15,955 bases of DNA from JBDSLU01 sp039916225 (GTDB lineage Bacteria; Acidobacteriota; Vicinamibacteria; Vicinamibacterales; Vicinamibacteraceae). The DNA lies in NCBI GenBank assembly GCA_039916225.1, contig JBDSLU010000519.1:1-15955 (forward strand), given 5' to 3'. The notes below the pieces were generated by a model. That model was not told the origin of the DNA. It saw nothing but the letters and a program-made list of their open reading frames with translations, and did no database searches. Both the position numbers and the translations under genes were made by a program. This document shows, piece by piece, positions 1 to 9,120 of the stretch (position 1 is its first letter; each line of letters opens with the position of its first letter).

Positions 1-2907
<2,907 letters not shown>

Positions 2908-2917
2908 GTCCGGGCGG

Positions 2918-3325
2918 TCAGCGCGTCTTGGCGCGTGACTTGGCCGCCTTGGTGGCCGGCTTGGTGGCCGGCTTGGTGGCCGGCTTGCTGGCCGGCTTCC
3001 TGGCCGCCGCAGCCCGTTCAGCGACACCGACCGCCTCGCGCGCCCACTCCAGGAGCGCGTCGCCGTCCTCCAGGATCGCCGCCGGCACCGGGTAGTACGA
3101 CATCGACGCCATGCCGTCCGGGCTGAACGGCTTCAGCCGGCGCCGCGTGTAGCGCGGCCGCGTCCGATCGTCGACCTTGAGGTAGAGGACGCCGTCGTCG
3201 ATCAGGGCGAAGAAGCGCTCGCCGCAATAGAGCCCGACGCCGCCGAACATCCGCCGCGACCGGAGCGCGCCGACGCCGGCGAGCTGATCGAGCATGAACG
3301 CGAGATCGCCCTCGCTGACGGCCAT
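2918..3325 (-). CDS. TfoX N-terminal domain protein with Lys/Pro/Ala-rich tail
   Basis: 135 residues. Residues about 10-105 match the TfoX N-terminal domain family (the RRMFGGVGLYCGERFFALI stretch and LYLKVDD are characteristic). The TfoX C-terminal domain of the competence regulator is absent, as in many stand-alone members whose role is not established. The last ~30 residues are a basic repeat, KPA(S/T) repeated, ending in AAKSRAKTR, resembling histone-H1-like tails and suggesting nucleic-acid binding (inference). The start is chosen because the ATG lies 2 bases after the stop of the upstream gene, with only a weak G-rich stretch about 13 bases before it, so translation is probably coupled. 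Last gene of the four-gene minus-strand run. Confidence 0.88.
   Translation of the reverse strand: MAVSEGDLAFMLDQLAGVGALRSRRMFGGVGLYCGERFFALIDDGVLYLKVDDRTRPRYTRRRLKPFSPDGMASMSYYPVPAAILEDGDALLEWAREAVGVAERAAAARKPASKPATKPATKPATKAAKSRAKTR
2941..3000. repeat. 12-bp tandem repeat inside the TfoX-N gene tail
   Basis: Five in-frame 12-bp units, plus-strand consensus TGGCCGGCTTGG, begin at 2941, 2953, 2965, 2977 and 2989, and a partial sixth starts at 3001. Units two and three are identical; the others differ by one or two bases. On the minus strand they encode the KPA(T/S) repeats. The unit is a multiple of three, so copy-number changes would keep the frame. Confidence 0.9.
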
Positions 3326-3327
3326 CG

Positions 3328-4014
3328 CTAGTCGCCGCTGCCCTTGAAGTGATCGTCCTCGTCGGCGAACAGGACGTTGAAGCTGGTCAGCGAGCCGTAG
3401 CAGCCGGTGATGTAGCTCTGGATCTTGACCTTCTGGTCGTCGTCGATCGAGAGCGCGTTGATCTGCTGCTCCAGCGTGCGCAGGCGATTGCGCATCATCA
3501 CGATCTTGTGGAAGAACGTCTCGATCGGCCAGGTCTTTTCCTGCAGCGAGGCATTGGCCGGCCGGATGGCCAGGGTGCCGCCGCGCCAGCGATCGGCGGG
3601 TGCGACCGGCGTCAGGCCGGTTTCCTCGCGGATGATGCGGCGCAGCAACGATTCGAGCTCGACGGGACCGTGCATGGGCACCTCGACGATCAGGGCGGGG
3701 TCGGCGACTTCGCGCGCGCCGACCAGCGGGAAGGGGTCGTAGTCGCGCGGCGCGGCCGGCTCGCTGGCGCGCGACGCCATCGGGCGCGTCTGGCCGCGCG
3801 AGCTCGCCACGTCCCGCGACGCGGTGTAGGCCTCGCGGGGCGTGTCGGACCCGCCGCCGCGATAGGCATGCTGGCTGGCGCAGTAGTCGCACTGCACCCG
3901 CAGCGGCCGCACGCCGTCCGGGGTGGCCACGATGATCGTGTGCTGCCGATCGACCTTGCAGGCGCGGCAGAGGTCCTCGACGGTCTGGCCGGCGCGGAAC
4001 GTGGGCGGGGTCAC
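3328..4014 (-). CDS. Uncharacterised protein with N-terminal CxxC...CxxC zinc ribbon
   Basis: 228 residues, no named family recognised. The N-terminus holds two CxxC knuckles (Cys16/Cys19 and Cys42/Cys45, with His49 close by) in a compact beta-rich stretch that looks like a zinc ribbon. Residues about 55-95 are low-complexity and probably disordered. The C-terminal third is helical, with a heptad-like stretch near RNRLRTLEQQI, and ends in an acidic tail. The start is GTG at 4014; no Shine-Dalgarno is evident, but a later start would lose the first Cys pair. It lies 9 bp after the AEC permease stop and 2 bp before the TfoX-N gene, so it is surely co-transcribed. A nucleic-acid-binding or protein-interaction role is possible but unproven. 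Confidence 0.8.
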   Translation of the reverse strand: MTPPTFRAGQTVEDLCRACKVDRQHTIIVATPDGVRPLRVQCDYCASQHAYRGGGSDTPREAYTASRDVASSRGQTRPMASRASEPAAPRDYDPFPLVGAREVADPALIVEVPMHGPVELESLLRRIIREETGLTPVAPADRWRGGTLAIRPANASLQEKTWPIETFFHKIVMMRNRLRTLEQQINALSIDDDQKVKIQSYITGCYGSLTSFNVLFADEDDHFKGSGD

Positions 4015-4023
4015 GGCGTGATT

Positions 4024-5055
4024 CTACGGCAGCCGGCTCAGGACGAAGATCCAGAACGGCAGCGTGAAGGCGTAGCAGAAGGTCGAGATGACGATGGCCG
4101 TGGCCGACTCGGCTTCGTGGGTGTGATAGCGCTGCGCGAAGATCAGCGCGTTGGCGCCGACCGGCAGCGCCCCCATCAGCACCACGATCGACAGCGGCAG
4201 GCCGGACAGGCCGAAGCCCCAATGCGCCACCAGCAGCACGAACGCCGGCTGGAGGAGCAGCTTGATCGCCACGAACACCGCCGACGGCGCCAGCCGCGGC
4301 GCCAGGCCGTAATAGGCCAGCGACAGACCGATCACGACGAGGCTCACCGGCACGACGCCGAGGCTGAGCAGTTCGAGGACGTTCTCGATCACCTTCGGGA
4401 TCGGCAGCCCGGTCACGTTCCAGATCCAGCCGATCAGCAGCGGCAGGACGACCGGATGGATGATCGTGTTGCGCAGGGTGCTCAGCGCCATCGCCGCGAT
4501 CGACGGAGCCCGGGCGTCGCGGGCCCGCGCCCGCGCCAGGTCGAGCTCGACCATCACCGTCAGCGTCGACAACAGCGTCAGCCCGTGCAGCCCCATCACC
4601 GTCACGTGGATGCCCAGGCCCTCGGCGCCATAGAGCGCGGTGACGATGGGGATGCCGACCTGGGCCGTGTTGCCGAAAATCGAGGTGATGGTGCGCACCG
4701 TCGGCAACGCCGGCAGCGCCGCCGGTCGATGCCGCTGGCGGTACCGGTGGATGCCGTAGAGCGTGAACAGCAGCACCTGGACCGGCGCGAAGTAGGCCAG
4801 CAGGGTGCGCCACGGCAGCGTCGCCATGTCGAGGCGCGCCGTGGTCAGACACAGCAGCGCCGGAATGAAGATGTAGAAGGCGGAGTTGGCGAGGACCCGG
4901 GCCGGGTCGTGGACGCCGACGCTCCCGCCAGGGCCAGCGATGCGAGCGTGATCGGGCTCGGGCGCCGCGCCCAGCCAGCGCAGCCGCCCGACGATCCAGG
5001 CACCGGCGACGACGACGAAGATGGCGAGGAGCTTGGTGGCGGCGTCTTCGTTCAT
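4024..5055 (-). CDS. AEC (auxin efflux carrier) family permease
   Basis: 343 residues, a normal length for bacterial AEC-family secondary transporters. These are inner-membrane proteins with about ten TM segments; characterised bacterial members move small organic acids such as malonate or malate. Hydrophobic segments are spread over the whole protein, starting with LLAIFVVVAGAWIVG. The FYIFIPALLCLTTARL stretch and the glycine/asparagine-rich SIFGNTAQVGIPIVTALYG region are typical of the family, as is the late segment GALPVGANALIFAQRY. The ATG overlaps the LysR stop by 4 bases (ATGA, 5052-5055), so translation is probably coupled and the regulator likely controls it. Substrate cannot be read from the sequence. 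Confidence 0.9.
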   Translation of the reverse strand: MNEDAATKLLAIFVVVAGAWIVGRLRWLGAAPEPDHARIAGPGGSVGVHDPARVLANSAFYIFIPALLCLTTARLDMATLPWRTLLAYFAPVQVLLFTLYGIHRYRQRHRPAALPALPTVRTITSIFGNTAQVGIPIVTALYGAEGLGIHVTVMGLHGLTLLSTLTVMVELDLARARARDARAPSIAAMALSTLRNTIIHPVVLPLLIGWIWNVTGLPIPKVIENVLELLSLGVVPVSLVVIGLSLAYYGLAPRLAPSAVFVAIKLLLQPAFVLLVAHWGFGLSGLPLSIVVLMGALPVGANALIFAQRYHTHEAESATAIVISTFCYAFTLPFWIFVLSRLP

Positions 5056-5981
5056 GCCGGCGGCGGCGTCGGGTTGCCGCGCGCCAGCGCCTGCAACTCG
5101 TCACGACGCGCCACCGTGAACTCGACGAAGCAGCGCGCCGCCGCCGACAGCGGCCGGCCGCTGGTCACGAGCTGCACGACGCGCGACAGCGGCTCGCCCT
5201 CGATCGGCACGCGGGCCAGCGTCCCGGCTTCGACTTCCTCGCGGACCGCCCACGCCGGCAGCAGCGAGACGCCGACGCCCTGACGCACCATCAGCTTGAT
5301 GAAGAAGGTGTCGTTCGACTCGAGGACGGTCGCCGGCACCACCTTGGCCTTGTCGAAGAAGGCGTCGGTGGCGGCGCGGATCGAAGCGCCGCGCTCGAAC
5401 AGGATGAACCGCTCGCGCGCGATCTCGGCGGCGTTCGCCGCCGGCGCCTTGGCCAGCGGGTGCTCGGCGCCGGTGACCAGCCACAGCCGATCCTCGAACA
5501 GCGGCGTCACCTGCAGCGACGGCGCAACCACCGGCCGCGAGGCGAAGCCGACGTCGACGGCGCCATCGAGGATGTCGACCAGCGTCTGATCGGTGCTCGG
5601 CGTGGTCCGGAACGACAGCAGGATGCCTGGGTGCTCGCGCATGAACGCCTGGAACAGCGGTGCGAAGAGGTAGACGAAGGCCTGGGTGGCGGCGGCGGCG
5701 TGGACCTGGCCCGTCGGCGCCGTCGATGCCGCACTGCCCTGCCCGGCCAGACCGTCGAGATCGTCGAGGATGCGCGAGACCTGCGACAGGGTGCGCTCGC
5801 CGAATCCGGTGAGCCGGACGACGCGGCGGCCGCGCACGAACAGCGGTTCGCCGAGCTCGTGCTCGAGCGCGCCTATCTGCCGGCTGACCGCCGACTGGGT
5901 CAGGTTCAGGCGCTCGGCGGCGCGCGTGAAGCTCTGCGTCTCGGCGACGGTGCGAAACGCGCGCAGCTGCGTGAGCTCCAT
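5052..5981 (-). CDS. LysR-family transcriptional regulator
   Basis: 309 residues, the usual LTTR length. The N-terminal winged helix-turn-helix covers about residues 3-62, with recognition region SFTRAAERLNLTQSAVSRQI at 17-36 and the wing LFVRGRRVVRLTGFGE. The effector domain (about 90-295) has the two-lobe LysR substrate-binding pattern. A longer frame reaches 6020, but the ATG at 5981 is preferred: it begins with the standard MELTQLRAF opening and follows a strong GGGGAGG at 9-base spacing. It is the first gene of the minus-strand run and diverges from the HAD phosphatase across 159 bp. LTTRs commonly regulate both themselves and an adjacent or divergent target, here the AEC operon and possibly the phosphatase. 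The inducer is unknown. Confidence 0.95.
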   Translation of the reverse strand: MELTQLRAFRTVAETQSFTRAAERLNLTQSAVSRQIGALEHELGEPLFVRGRRVVRLTGFGERTLSQVSRILDDLDGLAGQGSAASTAPTGQVHAAAATQAFVYLFAPLFQAFMREHPGILLSFRTTPSTDQTLVDILDGAVDVGFASRPVVAPSLQVTPLFEDRLWLVTGAEHPLAKAPAANAAEIARERFILFERGASIRAATDAFFDKAKVVPATVLESNDTFFIKLMVRQGVGVSLLPAWAVREEVEAGTLARVPIEGEPLSRVVQLVTSGRPLSAAARCFVEFTVARRDELQALARGNPTPPPA

Positions 5982-5990
5982 GTCGGCAAT

Positions 5991-5997
5991 CCTCCCC
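5991..5997 (-). promoter_or_regulatory. Shine-Dalgarno of the LysR gene (decides the start)
   Basis: The minus strand reads GGGGAGG, 9 bases before the ATG at 5981. It settles the choice between that start and the upstream in-frame ATG at 6020. Confidence 0.8.
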
Positions 5998-6076
5998 AGC
6001 GAATAGCGGTCATGACGCACGGCGAATGCCGGCCATGTCCCGTCGTCGGCCTGGCATGTCCTCCATGCCGAGCCGC

Positions 6077-6095
6077 CATTGGACTCCGCCCAATG
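6077..6095. promoter_or_regulatory. Candidate LysR-type operator (dyad with T-N11-A)
   Basis: CATTGG, 7 bases, CCAATG: a perfect 6-bp inverted repeat in the divergent LysR/HAD gap. T6080 and A6092 are separated by exactly 11 bases, the T-N11-A spacing of classical LTTR boxes within a dyad. It lies 96 bp upstream of the LysR ATG and overlaps the proposed -35 of the phosphatase promoter. Assignment to this regulator is inference from position and form. Confidence 0.45.
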
Positions 6096-6108
6096 CGGGC
6101 CCTATTGT
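6079..6108 (+). promoter_or_regulatory. Possible promoter for the HAD phosphatase gene
   Basis: TTGGAC (6079-6084) and TATTGT (6103-6108) are separated by 18 bp, a weak sigma70-like arrangement about 32 bp before the ATG at 6141. The -10 fits better than the -35. The overlap with the operator dyad would suit regulation by the divergent LysR protein. Confidence 0.3.
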
Positions 6109-6126
6109 AGTCGCAGGCTGCATTTC

Positions 6127-6131
6127 GGAGG
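6127..6131 (+). promoter_or_regulatory. Shine-Dalgarno of the HAD phosphatase gene
   Basis: GGAGG, 9 bases before the ATG at 6141, supports that start. Confidence 0.75.
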
Positions 6132-6140
6132 CCGATCCAT

Positions 6141-6989
6141 ATGTCCATCCGTACCCGCGCTCTGCCCCGCCGCTATCTCGTCGCCAGCGACTTCGATCAG
6201 ACGCTCAGCTTCAACGACTCCGGCGTGGTCCTGAGCGCACTCATCGGCGCCGAGCGTTTCGAGAGCAAAGTCGCCGGCCTGTCGCGCGCCAGCTTCGTCC
6301 AGCAGGGCGCCGAGCTCGCCTACCTGCTGCTCCACGATCCCGAGTTCCGCCAGGTGCGCAAGGAGCACCTTGTCGAAGTGGGACGCCGCATCCGCCTGAA
6401 GCACCACATCGACGTCCTCACCCGCATCCTCGCCACCGGCATCGACGGCATCGAGTGCGTCTACAACGTCATCTCGGCGGCGCCCGAGGAAGTGATCCAG
6501 TCGGCCCTCGAGGGCATCGTCCCGCCGGAGCGGATCCACGGGACGAAGTTCCACTACGACCCCGACACCGGCGAGATCCGCGGCATCGCCCGCGTCCCCG
6601 CCGGCTACGGCAAGGTGGCGGTGCTCGGCGAGCTGCAGCGGACCCTGGGCATCCCCCGCGATCGCGTCATCTACATCGGCGACGGCAGCTCGGACGTCCA
6701 CGTCATGCTGCACGTCAACCGCCGGGACGGCCTGACGATCGCGGTGTCCGACACCCGCGACATCGCCCAGATCGCCCGGCGCCAGGTGCTGTCGGAGGAT
6801 GCGGCCAGCGTGCTGGTGCCCATTCTCGAGGACATCGCCGGCTGGGAGCCGGAGCAGATCCGCGGGTGTTTCGAGGACGCCGGCCTGGTCCTGCAGGAGT
6901 GGGATCGGATGCGGACCGACGTGGTTTCGATCCGCGCCGCCGATCCGGACGGCCGCGACGAGCCGGGCGCGCTGGCCAATCCCGCCTAG
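6141..6989 (+). CDS. HAD-superfamily phosphatase (HAD-IB, SerB-like)
   Basis: 282 residues, cytoplasmic. All four HAD motifs are visible: motif I DFDQTLS with nucleophile Asp17 and acid/base Asp19; motif II Ser112 in VISAAPEEVI; motif III Lys158 in YGKVAVLGEL; motif IV YIGDGSSDV with Asp181 and Asp185 for magnesium. The long helical insert between motifs I and II (about residues 25-105) is a C1-type cap as in phosphoserine phosphatase-like enzymes, so the substrate is probably a small phosphomonoester. The GDGSSD form is shared by several HAD-IB phosphatases, so SerB itself is not claimed. A clear Shine-Dalgarno precedes the ATG. The aldose epimerase gene follows 58 bp downstream on the same strand and may be co-transcribed; the divergent neighbour is the LysR gene. 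Confidence 0.88.
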   Translation: MSIRTRALPRRYLVASDFDQTLSFNDSGVVLSALIGAERFESKVAGLSRASFVQQGAELAYLLLHDPEFRQVRKEHLVEVGRRIRLKHHIDVLTRILATGIDGIECVYNVISAAPEEVIQSALEGIVPPERIHGTKFHYDPDTGEIRGIARVPAGYGKVAVLGELQRTLGIPRDRVIYIGDGSSDVHVMLHVNRRDGLTIAVSDTRDIAQIARRQVLSEDAASVLVPILEDIAGWEPEQIRGCFEDAGLVLQEWDRMRTDVVSIRAADPDGRDEPGALANPA

Positions 6990-7047
6990 CCCCGGCGGCG
7001 ACGGCGGACGTCGGGTCGCTGGCCCGCCGCGATCCAGACGCAATAAG

Positions 7048-8286
7048 ATGCTCGGCATCATGCCGAATCCGACGGCCGTCCTGCGCCTGCTGCCCCTCGC
7101 CGCCTTCGCCGTCGCCTCGCTGAGCGTCGCCGCCTGCCAACCCTCGGCACCGCAAGGCTCGAGCACGCCCCCGGCGGCGCCGACGCCGCCCACCGCGCCA
7201 GCCGCGGCCAAGGCCTCGGTGAGCAAGGGCAGCTTCGGCACCCTCGCCGACGGCACGGCCGTCGATCTCTACACCCTGACCAACGCGCACGGCCTCGAGA
7301 TGCGCGTCACCAACTACGGCGGCATCATCGTGTCGTTGAAGGTGCCCGACAAGAGCGGCGCCCTCGGCGACATCGTCCTTGGCTACAACCGGGTCGACGA
7401 CTACGTGAAGGACACGCCGTACTTCGGCGCCATCGTCGGCCGCTACGGCAACCGCATCGGCGGCGCCAGGTTCACCCTCGACGGCAAGGCCTACAAGCTG
7501 ACCGCCAACGACAGCGTCAACACGCTGCACGGCGGTCTCAAGGGTTTCGACAAGCGGCTGTGGACGGCGACGCCGGTCGAGCGGGCCGGCGGCGCCGCGC
7601 TGCAGCTGTCGCTGACCAGCAAGGACGGCGACGAAGGCTACCCCGGCACGCTGCAGATGACGGTGACCTACACGCTGACCGACGCCAACGCGCTGGTCGT
7701 CGACTACCTGGCCAAGACCGACAAGGCGACGCCGGTCAACGTGACGCAGCATTCCTACTTCAATCTTGCCGGCGAGGGCGTCGGCACCATCGACGGTCAC
7801 GTGATGCAGATCCACGCCGACCGCTACGCGCCGGTCGCCAAGGGCCTGATCCCGACCGGCGAGCTGGCCGCCGTCGAAGGCACGCCGCTCGACTTTCGCA
7901 CCCCCACCGCCATCGGCGCGCGCATCGCGTCGCCGCATCCGCAGATGGTGCTGGGCGGCGGCTACGACCACAACTGGGTGATCAACTGGCCGGCGGGCAT
8001 GGCGGCCGACAAGCTGGCGCCGGTGCTGCGCGTCACTGAGCCGACCACAGGCCGCACCCTCGAGGTCGAGTCGACCGAGCCGGGCCTTCAGTTCTACTCC
8101 GGCAACTTCCTCGACGGGCATCACGTCGGCAAGAGCAACCGCCCCTACGTGAAGCGAGCGGCCTTCTGCGTGGAGACGCAGCACTTCCCCGACTCACCGA
8201 ACCAGCCGGCCTTCCCGTCGACGATCGTGCGGCCCGGCACGGACTACCAGTCGCAGACGGTGTTCCGCTTCGGCGTCGAGAAGTAG
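7048..8286 (+). CDS. galM: Aldose 1-epimerase (galactose mutarotase) with lipoprotein signal
   Basis: 412 residues. It interconverts the alpha and beta anomers of aldoses. The catalytic residues of the GalM family are present: His161 in NTLHGG, His235 in TQHSYFNL and the base Glu344 in STEPGLQFYSGN. The binding motif GRYGNRIGGARF is also intact. The N-terminus is a type II signal: a short charged start, a hydrophobic core at about 11-28, and a lipobox VAAC with Cys30 followed by Gln. A Pro/Ala/Ser linker (about 31-57) then leads to the domain, so the enzyme should be an outer-membrane or periplasmic lipoprotein rather than cytoplasmic like E. coli GalM. The ATG at 7048 has no convincing Shine-Dalgarno; an ATG at 7060 would also keep the signal. 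The gene ends just before the inverted element pair. Confidence 0.93.
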   Translation: MLGIMPNPTAVLRLLPLAAFAVASLSVAACQPSAPQGSSTPPAAPTPPTAPAAAKASVSKGSFGTLADGTAVDLYTLTNAHGLEMRVTNYGGIIVSLKVPDKSGALGDIVLGYNRVDDYVKDTPYFGAIVGRYGNRIGGARFTLDGKAYKLTANDSVNTLHGGLKGFDKRLWTATPVERAGGAALQLSLTSKDGDEGYPGTLQMTVTYTLTDANALVVDYLAKTDKATPVNVTQHSYFNLAGEGVGTIDGHVMQIHADRYAPVAKGLIPTGELAAVEGTPLDFRTPTAIGARIASPHPQMVLGGGYDHNWVINWPAGMAADKLAPVLRVTEPTTGRTLEVESTEPGLQFYSGNFLDGHHVGKSNRPYVKRAAFCVETQHFPDSPNQPAFPSTIVRPGTDYQSQTVFRFGVEK

Positions 8287-8296
8287 ACTCGGCGTC

Positions 8297-8554
8297 GACG
8301 CCGTGGATGCGGGGCGGGCATTCCCTCCGCGCTCCACTTCCGCAAGCCGGTAGACCGCGCTCCGGCTGAAGTTGGCCGCGGGCGGGCGCCACACGGCGGC
8401 GCCGGCGCGGCCACAGCTGCCATGCCGGACCGAAAGCGGTCGCGCCTTCGCGGCGACCTGCCGGCCCCGGCCTGCGCGCGGTCTACGCTGACGCTGGCGT
8501 CGGCTTGCTCCAAGTCGCGCTCCGGGAACGCCCGCCCCGCTGCACCGAGGCGTC
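8297..8554 (+). repeat. TIR-bearing ~258-bp element, left copy
   Basis: Bounded by terminal inverted repeats: GACGCC, 6 bases, GCGGGGCGGGCATTCCC at the left (from 8297), and at the right the reverse complement of GCGGGGCGGGCGTTCCC (8524-8540), 8 bases, then GGCGTC (8549-8554). Compared by eye with the right copy in reverse complement, bases 8309-8368 are identical over 60 bp and 8471-8540 differ at 3 of 70. The middle (8369-8470) is largely diverged except for a hairpin at 8438-8458 (stem GGTCGC/GCGACC). It begins 10 bp after the epimerase stop. No coding capacity is credible. It looks like a non-autonomous, MITE- or REP-like element; the family name is not known to me. Confidence 0.8.
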
Positions 8555-8757
8555 CTGAGCCGCAAACGTCATGCGAGTCGCAGCCACGACTCATCCCGGA
8601 GAGCCCAACAGCCCAGGCGGGCACCACGACGCAGCGGTACATCGAACCGTCCTCCCGGTAGCATCGCTTCGGTCGCAGGCGGTCAATGCAGGACGCGAGC
8701 GCGACCAAGTCGCGGTTGCCGGTCAACGCCGAGGCAGGAGCCGGCATTGCGGCGCAG
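8555..8757. other. Non-coding spacer between the two inverted elements
   Basis: 203 bp with no credible gene, tRNA or known RNA motif. The only local structure seen is GAGTCG/CGACTC around a 6-base loop (8575-8592). Together with the two elements it makes up most of the 834-bp gap between the epimerase and permease stops; the remaining 120 bp (9001-9120) also holds nothing I can recognise. Confidence 0.6.
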
Positions 8758-9000
8758 GACGCCGCCGCCGTCGCGGGGCGGGCGTTCCCGCAGCGCGACT
8801 TGGAGCAAGCCGACGCCAGCGTCAGCGTAGGCCACGCGCAGGCGGATCGACGGCCGGTCGCGCGAAGGCGCGACCTGATCTTGGCCGGCGTCTGCAGGGC
8901 GGCCGATCGCGCGAGGCAAGGCCGGCTGCAGCCGGAGCGCGGTCTACCGGCTTGCGGAAGTGGAGCGCGGAGGGAATGCCCGCCCCGCCTTCAGGGCGTC
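8758..9000 (-). repeat. TIR-bearing ~243-bp element, right copy (inverted)
   Basis: Same element as the left copy, opposite orientation. Its inner end reads GACGCC (8758-8763), 9 bases, GCGGGGCGGGCGTTCCC (8773-8789). Its outer end is the complement of GCGGGGCGGGCATTCCC (8972-8988), 6 bases, then GGCGTC (8995-9000). The diverged middle keeps a perfect 8-bp hairpin GGTCGCGC/GCGCGACC with a GAAG loop (8856-8875). It lies 120 bp beyond the stop of the convergent NCS2 permease. Confidence 0.8.
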
Positions 9001-9120
9001 TAACGCGAAACGAGATCGATCGACTCTAGGCGGCGGAATGAGAGCTGGTGATGACGATCTGCCCCAACACCATCGACATCCCGTGGCGATCGCGGCTCGC
9101 GGAGCGCTTCCCGGCGGCAG

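Noticed and set aside
3326..5104. Upstream extension of the TfoX-N frame through two other genes
   Set aside because: Arg-rich nonsense out of frame with AEC and the ribbon protein; the real start is the ATG at 3325.
3349..5283. Long plus-strand frame opposite the permease operon
   Set aside because: Low-complexity His/Arg/Gln/Asp product antisense to AEC, ribbon and LysR genes; GC shadow.
6990..7047. Terminator between HAD and galM
   Set aside because: Only an imperfect GCGAC/GTCGC pairing and no T-run; co-transcription is as likely.
6715..8184. Minus-strand frame opposite HAD and galM
   Set aside because: No motifs; antisense shadow of two well-supported genes.
8297..9000. Integron attC sites or a CRISPR array
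   Set aside because: No attC core motifs (GTTRRRY/RYYYAAC pairs), no direct repeat-spacer pattern and no cas or integrase gene.
8194..9029. Several short frames inside the element pair
   Set aside because: Their mutual similarity comes only from the repeated DNA; frames shift between copies and products are Arg/Ala-rich without motifs.
9001..9120. Terminator or small RNA downstream of the NCS2 permease
   Set aside because: No stable stem with a T-run and no recognisable RNA motif.
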